Of a stretch of DNA of 64,000 bases, positions 52,375 to 59,353 are shown piece by piece. A model generated the notes under the pieces. That model did no database searches and was not told the DNA's origin. It saw only the letters and a list, made by a program, of their open reading frames with translations. The position numbers were made by a program, and so were the translations under genes. Location: positions 1-64,000 of IMG/VR virus record IMGVR_UViG_3300042332_001447, one strand, 5' to 3'. Position 1 is the first letter of the stretch. Each line of letters starts with the position of its first letter. This DNA comes from a virus.

Positions 52375-54195
52375 TTAATATTCTACTTGCTCAAAAGAAC
52401 CAAACGATGAGTTAACCTGTATTCTTGTGTGTAGATTTTCTAAGTCGTGGAAAAACGGGTATTCAAAATATTGCATTAAAACATCATTTCTTGTTACTTG
52501 TATATCATTCTCTGGATAAGACGGGTTCCATATTAAAAACGATACACCATCTACTGATTCACCTGTGTCATCTCTAACTGTCTTAACTTCACCGACTCCT
52601 GGTATGTCCTTTATACCTTGATTTATTTCTCTTAAGTTAATAGTTTGCCCTAACCTTGTATCTACTCTGTTAAAGTATTTTTTTATAAATTCGACGACAT
52701 CATTCACGATCATATCATCATTTACTCGTATATTTGGAGATTTACGAATTACAAGTTTACAAATATCTCCATCAATAGACGCTATATCCGTATCAGATGA
52801 TTGTACACCAAAGCTTACTGCTTTATATACAGGGTCTACAAACGTTGTTTCAGTAGTAGCCATCTTGGTACTCAACATAGAGGAAGTTATTAATTCTTTC
52901 TGGGCAGGAGTTAAATAGTTGTAATTATTATTAACTGTTGCTCTAGGCACTATAATGAGGTATACATTATTAAAACTACAACTATCCGCATATAAGACTT
53001 GATTAAGAAGCGCTCTATCTGTTGCATAGGGAGCATTTAAACCTATATCATAGAAATATTTCATATAGCCAGAAGCGTAGGACCAATTATTTACAGCTTT
53101 GACATCAGATATTAAATTCGTAAAATTAGCTTTTACAAAAACTTCATAATCGTTTACTGTTACTAGTCTGTACTGGCTTCGATAGACTGCTGGTGCAAGT
53201 TGCCTTATATCGTCAGCAGTCTCTGGTTCTTTAGGTAAAGTCGAGCTTGCTGCGTTTTTAATTAAAAAGCTTGGTAATTCGTTAGATTCAAGATATGTGA
53301 GCTTTTCGTTATTAACATCATTAATGATACTATCGTACTGTGGTGTATTATATCTTCTAAGCTCAGATGTAGTAAACTCTTCACCTACCACTCCACTGTC
53401 GCCGTCACTTACAAGGTAGTAAATAGCAACTATATCTCCTTCCTTTAAACTCTTACCGTTGATATCGTTACCGAATTTTAATTCGTATCTTTTATTACTG
53501 TTAAATCTTATTTCAAATTTTTCTGCTAAACCATCTTCAAGGTAAAGATTAGTTGTTTTACGGTATTGCTTCCACAGTCCAGTTTGGACAGATTTTACAT
53601 AAACATCAATATTGAAATGATCTACTTTATTGTCTGTGGTGTTTATAATTAAAATTTCATTACCTTCCCCGGTTGCAACATACTGGGGATATTCTTGATA
53701 CTGACCTTGAAAAAGAAGTTTAAGTCTTGATAGTTCTAATAGCTCCTCTGTTGTACCGCTAACAGTCTTAACAACTGATATATCTTCATTAAATGAATAC
53801 GCTATACCGTTCATGTTAACAGTGGTATAGCGAGGTATTGCGTAAATACCTTGTGGTAAATTGCTTACTGAAACTGAAATAGATAAAGTGGATGTTTGAA
53901 AGCCGATGGGGTTATAATCTAGAAGTTTAACAATACGATTCATGTTCTCGTATAATTGACTTTCTGTGAACATCGATTCCGTTGATGTTTTGTTGAGATA
54001 GTAGATAAGAGTGTGAAAAGAGTAAGCTACTATATCTATAATTGAAGCTAAATTACTACCTATAAAATTTTGATCTGTAAAAACTTTTTGTTCGTTGAGT
54101 CTACTTACTATTAGCTGTCTTAAAGATAGTGCGTCAAACGCAACGTAACCATCCTTTGGTATACTATAAACGCTGGAATCTGTTATATTACTCAT
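52375..54195 (-). CDS. Baseplate wedge protein gp6-like
   Basis: 606 aa, close to the T4 gp6 length (660). The N-terminus (LRQLIVSRLNEQKVFTDQNF, then GSNLASIIDIVAYSFHTLIY) and the following NRIVKLLDYNPIGFQTSTLS are characteristic of gp6/baseplate J-type wedge proteins. The C-terminal half (QLAPAVYRSQYRLVTVNDYE ... GQTINLREINQGIKDIPGVG) is the conserved dimerisation and ring part. gp6 forms the inner iris ring of the baseplate with gp25 and gp53; both are encoded in this window and gp25 is the immediate upstream neighbour. Confidence 0.85.
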   Translation of the reverse strand: MSNITDSSVYSIPKDGYVAFDALSLRQLIVSRLNEQKVFTDQNFIGSNLASIIDIVAYSFHTLIYYLNKTSTESMFTESQLYENMNRIVKLLDYNPIGFQTSTLSISVSVSNLPQGIYAIPRYTTVNMNGIAYSFNEDISVVKTVSGTTEELLELSRLKLLFQGQYQEYPQYVATGEGNEILIINTTDNKVDHFNIDVYVKSVQTGLWKQYRKTTNLYLEDGLAEKFEIRFNSNKRYELKFGNDINGKSLKEGDIVAIYYLVSDGDSGVVGEEFTTSELRRYNTPQYDSIINDVNNEKLTYLESNELPSFLIKNAASSTLPKEPETADDIRQLAPAVYRSQYRLVTVNDYEVFVKANFTNLISDVKAVNNWSYASGYMKYFYDIGLNAPYATDRALLNQVLYADSCSFNNVYLIIVPRATVNNNYNYLTPAQKELITSSMLSTKMATTETTFVDPVYKAVSFGVQSSDTDIASIDGDICKLVIRKSPNIRVNDDMIVNDVVEFIKKYFNRVDTRLGQTINLREINQGIKDIPGVGEVKTVRDDTGESVDGVSFLIWNPSYPENDIQVTRNDVLMQYFEYPFFHDLENLHTRIQVNSSFGSFEQVEY

Positions 54196-54198
54196 ATA

Positions 54199-54702
54199 TT
54201 ACTTAGTTAATGTATCTGTAGATAGGGATATAAAGCTTTGCTCTTTCGTATCTATTGCAAAGCTTGATTTTATAAATTGACTTAAAATTCTTATAGTGTA
54301 GTAAACATCAATTATATATGTATTATCGTCAGGTATTGCTGTAATTTCTATATTTTCAACATTGATTCGTGGTTCATACTTCTCTATACCATGAAGAATA
54401 GCATTACCGATAGCGTCGCCATTAGTCTCGTTAATCTGTACAAAAACATATTTTAAAAGATCTACCCCATATTCAGGAAATAAAAATCTCTGCCCAGGTC
54501 TTGTATTAAAGAGATTTAGTAGGGAGTTTGAAATAGCTTTAGCATCTAAACTTACCTGTATATCTTTACCGGGTACGGATTTACTAAATCCGCTTTTAAG
54601 TGTTTTTTCTAAACCAATATCTAATGACAAATCCTTATACACGTACTGCTTGACACTGTACTGTTCAGAAAGATCTTTAAGAGATTTAACTTTGATTGCC
54701 AT
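54199..54702 (-). CDS. Baseplate wedge protein gp25-like
   Basis: 167 aa. The conserved gp25/GpW core is at about residues 65-150: NLFNTRPGQRFLFPEYGVDL, then GIEKYEPRINVENIEI and YIIDVYYTIR, with the EPR motif that is nearly invariant in gp25 proteins. gp25 links the wedge to the sheath initiator. The gene lies 3 bases upstream of gp6 and is the first of the minus-strand run 54702-22889. Confidence 0.85.
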   Translation of the reverse strand: MAIKVKSLKDLSEQYSVKQYVYKDLSLDIGLEKTLKSGFSKSVPGKDIQVSLDAKAISNSLLNLFNTRPGQRFLFPEYGVDLLKYVFVQINETNGDAIGNAILHGIEKYEPRINVENIEITAIPDDNTYIIDVYYTIRILSQFIKSSFAIDTKEQSFISLSTDTLTK

Positions 54703-54770
54703 GTATAATAATTAAGCAAAAAAATTTGAACTGTAAGTAATTTGTTTCGTGAAGTTTGTTGGGTTCTGGC

Positions 54771-54777
54771 ATAAATA
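54771..54777 (+). promoter_or_regulatory. Late-promoter-like ATAAATA
   Basis: ATAAATA lies 15 nt before the ATG at 54793, in the divergent interval between gp25 and a plus-strand gene. Confidence 0.5.
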
Positions 54778-54792
54778 TAATACATACGTAAT

Positions 54793-55353
54793 ATGAAAAT
54801 GAACTTTAATGCCCTATATAATAAAATGCTTTCAGAGCATGTACTGGAAAGAGATCAACAAGGCGGATTTCAACTCGGGGATAGAGTCGTTTTCAAAAAA
54901 GACTGGCAAAAAAATAACTATTTTGACGGTAAAGGTGCAAGTTTTCTTGAAACTATAAAGAGCTGTAGCTCGCCAGGGTTTGACTTACCGCTACGTATAA
55001 GTTCTTTTACAACATTAAAACCTACTAGTCTTCAAGATGTGGGTTACGGTAAAGTAAGTACTACAGGAATATTGGTTGATATTGTAATTGAGTACGCTCC
55101 AGGGCTCTTCCGCAACCCAATGACTGTTCCTATCGAAGTTCTCGAGAGACAAGATGATGGTATAAATACAGGGCCACGTGTTGCTAGCTGGACTCGTAAA
55201 TCGAGAGTTCACAGCCCTGAAGAAATTAAAGCAAAAGGTGCAGAAAATTTTGATGTAAATCTTATAAACAAAAATACTGTCTTACCTACAGCTACAAAAT
55301 CTCGAGACGATACTAAGCCGTCTAAAAACTGGAAACCTTTTCCGACTAAGTGA
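54793..55353 (+). CDS. Unknown protein with KOW/SH3-like core
   Basis: 186 aa, not recognised. It opens with an amphipathic peptide (MKMNFNALYNKMLSE) similar to that of the 17818-18345 product. Residues about 25-120 look like a small barrel (FQLGDRVVFKKDW; ILVDIVIEYAPGLFRNPMTV). The last ~50 residues are basic and Pro/Lys-rich. It is an isolated plus-strand gene inside the minus-strand tail block, and its stop codon overlaps the antisense TnpB-element relic at 55350-55380. Confidence 0.5.
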   Translation: MKMNFNALYNKMLSEHVLERDQQGGFQLGDRVVFKKDWQKNNYFDGKGASFLETIKSCSSPGFDLPLRISSFTTLKPTSLQDVGYGKVSTTGILVDIVIEYAPGLFRNPMTVPIEVLERQDDGINTGPRVASWTRKSRVHSPEEIKAKGAENFDVNLINKNTVLPTATKSRDDTKPSKNWKPFPTK

Positions 55354-55380
55354 ACTACCGATTAACTAAAGATCTCCTAA
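55350..55380 (-). mobile_element. Antisense relic of a TnpB-type right end
   Basis: GTGAACTACCGA (55350-55361) followed by TTA and ACTAAAGATC matches the reverse complement of the right end of copies 1-3 at all positions except the three-base stem segment (ACG there, TTA here). GATTA before and TAATC after the ACTAAAGAT loop region still pair, so the stem seems changed on both sides. No tnpB sequence adjoins it. It may be a solo end from an old insertion or a divergent omega-RNA end. Confidence 0.5.
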
Positions 55381-55404
55381 TCTCTGAGAGTAGGCTTTCT
55401 TATT

Positions 55405-56097
55405 TTAACTTATTTTCCAAAATTCAGCCTGTCCACCTAAACTCGTTAAAACGGTGTTTGTGTTGCTAGCTTTTTGCTGTACTCCGTAAACGGTGCTTGT
55501 TGATGTTACTTTTATCGTACCTTCTAGTGTTAAATGATGAGTGGTATGTTGCAATGGTGTATTAGATGCACTCCCCGCATTTGTCATATTATCAAGCATA
55601 GGGGTAAATTTTATAAATTTAACTGCTGTGCCTTCAACAAACTGCACGGTTGTTGTATAGTATAACCCGCTCGTGTACACTAAGTTATCTTTGAGATGAC
55701 AGGGAAGATGAATTTTACATTGATATACACCTGTAGATTTAAAGTTAAAATTACCTGATCCTTGATTATTAATAAAAGAAATAGATGTTTCTTCTAAACC
55801 ACTGTACACTCTGTTTTGAAATGTTGTTCCAATACTTACATTTGCTGAAGCTAGATTTTCATAAAGTCTAGCGTAAGGGTAGCTTCCGAGATTATTCATA
55901 ACAATAGTATTTAATGCATTTAAACTAGCGGATAGTGAAGAAATTTTTGTTTGTAGTGCTATATCAGTAGCATCAAAATGATTAAAGTTTGCATTAATAA
56001 CATCTAAAGAATCTCCCATGCACCATTCTTGATAAATTCTATACGGTACATTAGGATATGGAGTTGAAGGTAGGACTGTCGTGTTAAAAAGAGCCAT
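55405..56097 (-). CDS. Putative virion protein with jelly-roll-like C-terminus
   Basis: 230 aa. The N-terminus (NTTVLPSTPYPNVPYRIYQE then WCMGDSLDVINANFNHFDAT) resembles fibre attachment segments, followed by a short coiled coil (ALQTKISSLSASLNALNTIV). Residues about 90-230 are beta-rich (SIGTTFQNRVYSG; GVYQCKIHLPCHL) with the layout of a small C1q/TNF-like or jelly-roll head. A trimeric mini-fibre is plausible. An ATAAATA motif lies 16 bases upstream. Confidence 0.5.
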   Translation of the reverse strand: MALFNTTVLPSTPYPNVPYRIYQEWCMGDSLDVINANFNHFDATDIALQTKISSLSASLNALNTIVMNNLGSYPYARLYENLASANVSIGTTFQNRVYSGLEETSISFINNQGSGNFNFKSTGVYQCKIHLPCHLKDNLVYTSGLYYTTTVQFVEGTAVKFIKFTPMLDNMTNAGSASNTPLQHTTHHLTLEGTIKVTSTSTVYGVQQKASNTNTVLTSLGGQAEFWKIS

Positions 56098-56113
56098 AAG
56101 AATTTATATATTA

Positions 56114-56120
56114 TATTTAT
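56114..56120 (-). promoter_or_regulatory. Late-promoter-like ATAAATA
   Basis: TATTTAT on the plus strand, ATAAATA on the minus strand. It ends 16 nt before the ATG at 56097 and overlaps the stop of the upstream gene. Confidence 0.45.
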
Positions 56121-56638
56121 TCGTTAATTTCTGTTATGGATGTGTCTATAACTTGTATATCCTCTAATTGATCTACTTTTTGTACAATATCATCTTGTAT
56201 TAGTGCTTTAAACATCTCACTCCTTGAAGCTATAACTACATTAGTATTATTAACAGTGTTTGTACCTGGTAACAGAGCTGCAACTTCTTTTCTATTTTCA
56301 AGCTCCATTATTTTAAGTTCTTTTGTAGCTTCGTTTTTCTTTTTAAGTAAAACCATTTTATTTAAAGCTTCTATAGCTCCTGTTGTAGAGGTAATCAAAC
56401 TCGCTAAAGCATCTATTTCATCGGGGTTTTGACCCTGTACTATATAATCTCTTAAATCAGATACAGAATCTAGCCCTGCATTAATTAATGCTTCAGAGCT
56501 TTTAATGACAAAGTCAGTTACGTTGTCTTCGGTTATCTCGGTTTTTCTTGTTTCTCTGGTTCTAGGAACCGTAATAGGTGGAAAGTTAAACCCTGAAAGC
56601 TCGTCGAGTAAAGTATCTAAACCATCATTCTCTGTCAT
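56117..56638 (-). CDS. Possible small terminase subunit (gp16-like)
   Basis: 173 aa. The organisation fits T4-type small terminases: an acidic N-terminus, a helical pair (DFVIKSSEALINAGLDSVSD; ALASLITSTTGAIEALNKMV), a Lys/Glu-rich coiled coil (LLKKKNEATKELKIMELENR), then NVVIASRSEMFKAL near the end, like the short conserved tail motif of gp16 proteins. These bind DNA and regulate packaging by the large subunit, which is not in the window. Family assignment is by pattern and remains tentative. A GIY-YIG endonuclease gene lies close by, as is common around phage packaging genes. Confidence 0.45.
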   Translation of the reverse strand: MTENDGLDTLLDELSGFNFPPITVPRTRETRKTEITEDNVTDFVIKSSEALINAGLDSVSDLRDYIVQGQNPDEIDALASLITSTTGAIEALNKMVLLKKKNEATKELKIMELENRKEVAALLPGTNTVNNTNVVIASRSEMFKALIQDDIVQKVDQLEDIQVIDTSITEINE

Positions 56639-56660
56639 TTAAGTACTTATATCTTTTGAG

Positions 56661-56690
56661 TTGAAAAATCCTCTCTCTAATGTAATATAG
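56661..56690 (+). promoter_or_regulatory. Sigma70-like promoter
   Basis: TTGAAA (56661-56666), 16-bp spacer, TAATAT (56683-56688), placed 8 nt before the ATG at 56697. This resembles a host-type early promoter with a nearly leaderless transcript. Confidence 0.5.
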
Positions 56691-56696
56691 TATCGT

Positions 56697-56861
56697 ATGA
56701 ACATAACTATTCAAACTAGAGAAGGTACGTTTATCGTACCACCTGAAAAACAAGACCAACTCGTTGCTTGGCTATCTGCTAACGCAGTAAAAGTAGGGCA
56801 ACAGACTGTTGGTGAAATTAGAGAACCAAACTTCACTGGTAGACAATTTATTACCGAATAG
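56697..56861 (+). CDS. Small conserved-looking protein, 54 aa
   Basis: 54 aa (MNITIQTREGTFIVPPEKQD ... GRQFITE). Alternating beta and helix, with good codon structure and no membrane segment. It has its own sigma70-like promoter immediately upstream and stops 1 base before the convergent endonuclease gene. The composition is like small phage regulatory or host-takeover proteins, but no function can be read. Confidence 0.6.
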   Translation: MNITIQTREGTFIVPPEKQDQLVAWLSANAVKVGQQTVGEIREPNFTGRQFITE

Positions 56862-56862
56862 T

Positions 56863-57654
56863 TCATCTATGCTTTTTTGTTTTCCATATACCTGTTTGCA
56901 GATAAGATAGAGCGTTATTTCTTCTCGTTTTAAGCATCTGTTGCACATTAGGGTGTTGGCTTTTTGTTTTTAAAAAAATTAAAAATTCTTGCTCTGTCAT
57001 ATTTGCTAATTTTAAATCTCCTTTTTTGCCGTTTTGATTACCCTTTAGCTTATCAGATGTAATTCTTCGACCTTCATTATTTTCTTTTGTTTTACCTAAA
57101 TGTTGTTTTCTTATTTTTTCATTAATTTGATCGCGATATTTTGTTTGAGTTTCTTTAGAGCGTATAAGAGCAATTAACGGCAATCTTTTACCTTTCATTC
57201 TTTCACTATGTTCCTTATCAGCTCTAATTCTTATTAAAGATCTGCCTTTTTTGTATTTTGTTTCAGCGCCTCTCTTTTGAGCTTCTGTGCGCTGATCTCC
57301 TTTTAAAAATACTTTGTAGTGAGATATTCTGTATTGTTCTGGGGTATAAATTGCGCTCACAGTTGTCCATTTAGCATTACCATTAATACGGTTGTAAAAT
57401 TTTGGGTTATTTGACGCGTTAACTTTATGTAAGTATTTTTCTTCAGCCGTAATAGCTTCTTTTTCTGTTTCATAATATCTAACAATAGTTTTTTTAAAAA
57501 ACTGTATTCCGTACTTTTGTATATCTTCTTTAAGATATTTACTACTACTGTAATAATTACCATTATCTTTTTTAATTGTTTTATATCCAAAATAAAATTT
57601 AGGTCCTGGCAATTTATTATTTCTAACTATAATATAGGTGTATGCTTTCATCAC
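56863..57654 (-). CDS. GIY-YIG-type homing endonuclease
   Basis: 263 aa. The N-terminal domain is the phage GIY-YIG variant: YTYIIVRNN (strand 1), KFYFGYKTIK (strand 2, with the conserved Tyr-x-Gly-Tyr), NYYSSSKYLKEDIQKYG, then FFKKTIVRYYETEKEAITAE with the catalytic Glu region, as in Seg/Mob-like enzymes. The C-terminal half is very basic with NUMOD-like DNA-binding motifs (LKGDQRTEAQKRGAETKYKK; RITSDKLKGNQNGKKGDL). It is free-standing, not inside an intron, and lies between the small terminase candidate and dut. Its first 13 bases overlap the divergent dut start. It probably spreads itself into related phages by cutting nearby DNA. Confidence 0.75.
   Translation of the reverse strand: MMKAYTYIIVRNNKLPGPKFYFGYKTIKKDNGNYYSSSKYLKEDIQKYGIQFFKKTIVRYYETEKEAITAEEKYLHKVNASNNPKFYNRINGNAKWTTVSAIYTPEQYRISHYKVFLKGDQRTEAQKRGAETKYKKGRSLIRIRADKEHSERMKGKRLPLIALIRSKETQTKYRDQINEKIRKQHLGKTKENNEGRRITSDKLKGNQNGKKGDLKLANMTEQEFLIFLKTKSQHPNVQQMLKTRRNNALSYLQTGIWKTKKHR
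57606..57633 (+). promoter_or_regulatory. Sigma70-like promoter for dut
   Basis: CTGGCA (57606-57611), 16-bp spacer, TATAAT (57628-57633), 8 nt before the ATG at 57642. It lies inside the 5' end of the divergent endonuclease gene. Confidence 0.5.
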
Positions 57655-58124
57655 ATAATACTTATAACACCTCGGTAGACATTATTAACAATAAAAAACC
57701 GTCTATAAAGTTTGCTAAAACTCACAAAGACGCGCATTTACCTTCAAGAGCACATGAAACTGATACAGGTTACGATTTATATTGTGTTGAAGATATTACG
57801 ATAAAATCACGATTTCATGGTGTTGTACCTGTGGGGTTACAAGTTGCAGATATTACTCCGGGGTATTGGTATCTCATCTTACCAAGAAGCGGTCTTGGGT
57901 TTAAACATCAATTACAGCCACATCTTGGCGTTATAGATTCAGGGTATCGGGGTTCTTTAGACGTACAGATTTATAATTTTAGTGATAAAGACTATACCTT
58001 TATAAAGGGTGACAGAGTTGCACAACTAGCTTTTTATCCTCTTATTAGCATGGAAACTTCATTTATTGAAGAGGTAATACCTGCTGATAGAGGTAATAAA
58101 GGTCTTGGATCATCTGGTAAATGA
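57642..58124 (+). CDS. dut: dUTPase
   Basis: 160 aa trimeric dUTPase with all five motifs: ETDTGYDLY (about 39-47), PRSGLGFK (about 86-93), GVIDSGYRG (about 101-109), GDRVAQLAFYP (about 128-138) and the Gly-rich C-terminal arm RGNKGLGSSGK. The enzyme hydrolyses dUTP to dUMP and pyrophosphate, keeping uracil out of phage DNA and supplying dUMP. The first ~20 residues precede the conserved core and may include a later start. It is followed after 15 bases by the clamp-loader gene. Confidence 0.92.
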   Translation: MLSSHNTYNTSVDIINNKKPSIKFAKTHKDAHLPSRAHETDTGYDLYCVEDITIKSRFHGVVPVGLQVADITPGYWYLILPRSGLGFKHQLQPHLGVIDSGYRGSLDVQIYNFSDKDYTFIKGDRVAQLAFYPLISMETSFIEEVIPADRGNKGLGSSGK

Positions 58125-58133
58125 TGGTATAAT
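58105..58133 (+). promoter_or_regulatory. Extended -10 promoter for the clamp loader
   Basis: TTGGAT (58105-58110), 17-bp spacer ending TGG, TATAAT (58128-58133); TGGTATAAT is a full extended -10. The expected start of transcription falls on or next to the ATG at 58140, which would make the mRNA leaderless. Confidence 0.55.
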
Positions 58134-58139
58134 ATATGC

Positions 58140-59069
58140 ATGTTTACTGAACTTTTTGTAGAGCGTTACAGGCCAAAAAAACTCGAAGACCTTGTCTTAA
58201 GTGACGAAGATCTAAATTTTTTTACATCTTTAAAAGATAAAAAAGAAATACCTAATTTACTTTTTGCAGGTTCCCCTGGTACAGGTAAAACAAGTCTCGC
58301 TAAAATTATTGTTAATGATATTTTAAAGTGTCAGTATCTTTATATTAACGCGTCTGATGAGAACGGGATTGACACTATAAGAAATAAAGTTATCGGGTTC
58401 TCACAGACTAAGTCCTTTGATGGTGGTATTAAGATAGTACTACTTGATGAGGCAGATTCTATATCACTAGAAGGATCAAAGGCTCTTCGAAATGTTATCG
58501 AGGAATATTCTGAAAATACGAGATTTATATTTACGTGTAACTACCTCTTTAAGATAATACCCGCACTGCAATCAAGATGTCAGATTTTTAATCTTGTTCC
58601 TCCTCTCGATAAAGTCATCGGTAGAGTTGTGTCTATCCTCAAACAAGAAAATATTAATGTACCTGTTGAAGAGAAGCCTAAATTACTTGAATTAATTCGC
58701 TCTGGTTACCCAGATATACGGAGAATTGTAAACGACTTGCAAAAATTTTCTTTTACTGGTACACTACATATTAGTAGTAATAGAGCGAAGAGTGTCGCTG
58801 ATAAGGTAATACAAAAACTTAACGATAAAATTAATATTACCGATATACGTAAATATGTTATTGAATCAGAACAAGATTTCTCAGGGGACTATATGCAACT
58901 TCTAAAAGAAATGTTTGAGTGCGTGTATAACCTACCAGATTCCTTTGTTACTAAAGGAATCTGGTTATTAACCATATCTGAAGCTCTTTACAGAGATGCA
59001 ATTGTAATTGATAAAGAAATAAACTGGTTTAGCTGCTGTTTACGTCTTAGCGGCCACAGCATCGTTTAG
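58140..59069 (+). CDS. Sliding-clamp loader large subunit (gp44-like AAA+ ATPase)
   Basis: 309 aa. Typical RFC-small/gp44 start (VERYRPKKLEDLVLSDEDLN), Walker A GSPGTGKT (44-51), Walker B IVLLDEADS (about 99-107), sensor 1 FIFTCNYLFKI, and the SRC motif with the arginine finger (about 144-146). The C-terminal ~100 residues are the collar helices. It loads the phage sliding clamp on primer-template DNA together with a gp62-type partner, which is not seen here. The gene has its own extended -10 promoter. The 3' end overlaps the convergent small gene by 23 bases. Confidence 0.9.
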   Translation: MFTELFVERYRPKKLEDLVLSDEDLNFFTSLKDKKEIPNLLFAGSPGTGKTSLAKIIVNDILKCQYLYINASDENGIDTIRNKVIGFSQTKSFDGGIKIVLLDEADSISLEGSKALRNVIEEYSENTRFIFTCNYLFKIIPALQSRCQIFNLVPPLDKVIGRVVSILKQENINVPVEEKPKLLELIRSGYPDIRRIVNDLQKFSFTGTLHISSNRAKSVADKVIQKLNDKINITDIRKYVIESEQDFSGDYMQLLKEMFECVYNLPDSFVTKGIWLLTISEALYRDAIVIDKEINWFSCCLRLSGHSIV

Positions 59070-59322
59070 GCGGAGTAAACTCTGGAGCCGGAGTTGCTAC
59101 TGTTTCAGTAGCTGGTGCTTGAAAAGTAGTTGTATTTGTAATATTTTGTTGCAGCACTGTTTCATTAGATGTATTTTGCAAAAAGCTGTTAACATCTGTA
59201 ATAGCATCAGAATGACTGCCATATCCTACAGTACGATACACTGCTTGGTTAGAAGTTGTATCATGTACAGTACCGAAGAATTGACTGTCAACACGTTCAA
59301 TAGAAGTAAAATAATTTTTCAT
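59047..59322 (-). CDS. Small protein with Cys-rich end
   Basis: 91 aa, not recognised. Aromatic and polar N-terminus (MKNYFTSIERVDSQFFGTVH), a Gln/Asn/Thr-rich middle, a Pro/Ala linker and a C-terminal basic tip KRCCGR. ATAAATA lies 9 bases upstream of the ATG. It overlaps the clamp-loader 3' end by 23 bases in convergent orientation. Confidence 0.55.
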   Translation of the reverse strand: MKNYFTSIERVDSQFFGTVHDTTSNQAVYRTVGYGSHSDAITDVNSFLQNTSNETVLQQNITNTTTFQAPATETVATPAPEFTPPKRCCGR

Positions 59323-59331
59323 ATAAAATAA

Positions 59332-59338
59332 TATTTAT
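59332..59338 (-). promoter_or_regulatory. Late-promoter-like ATAAATA
   Basis: TATTTAT on the plus strand gives ATAAATA on the minus strand, 9 nt upstream of the ATG at 59322. Confidence 0.5.
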
Positions 59339-59353
59339 TTCAAGTAATGTGAA

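Noticed and set aside
59119-59331. Plus-strand ORF opposite the small Cys-rich protein
   Set aside because: Composition is poor and it is antisense to a better supported gene with its own ATAAATA motif.
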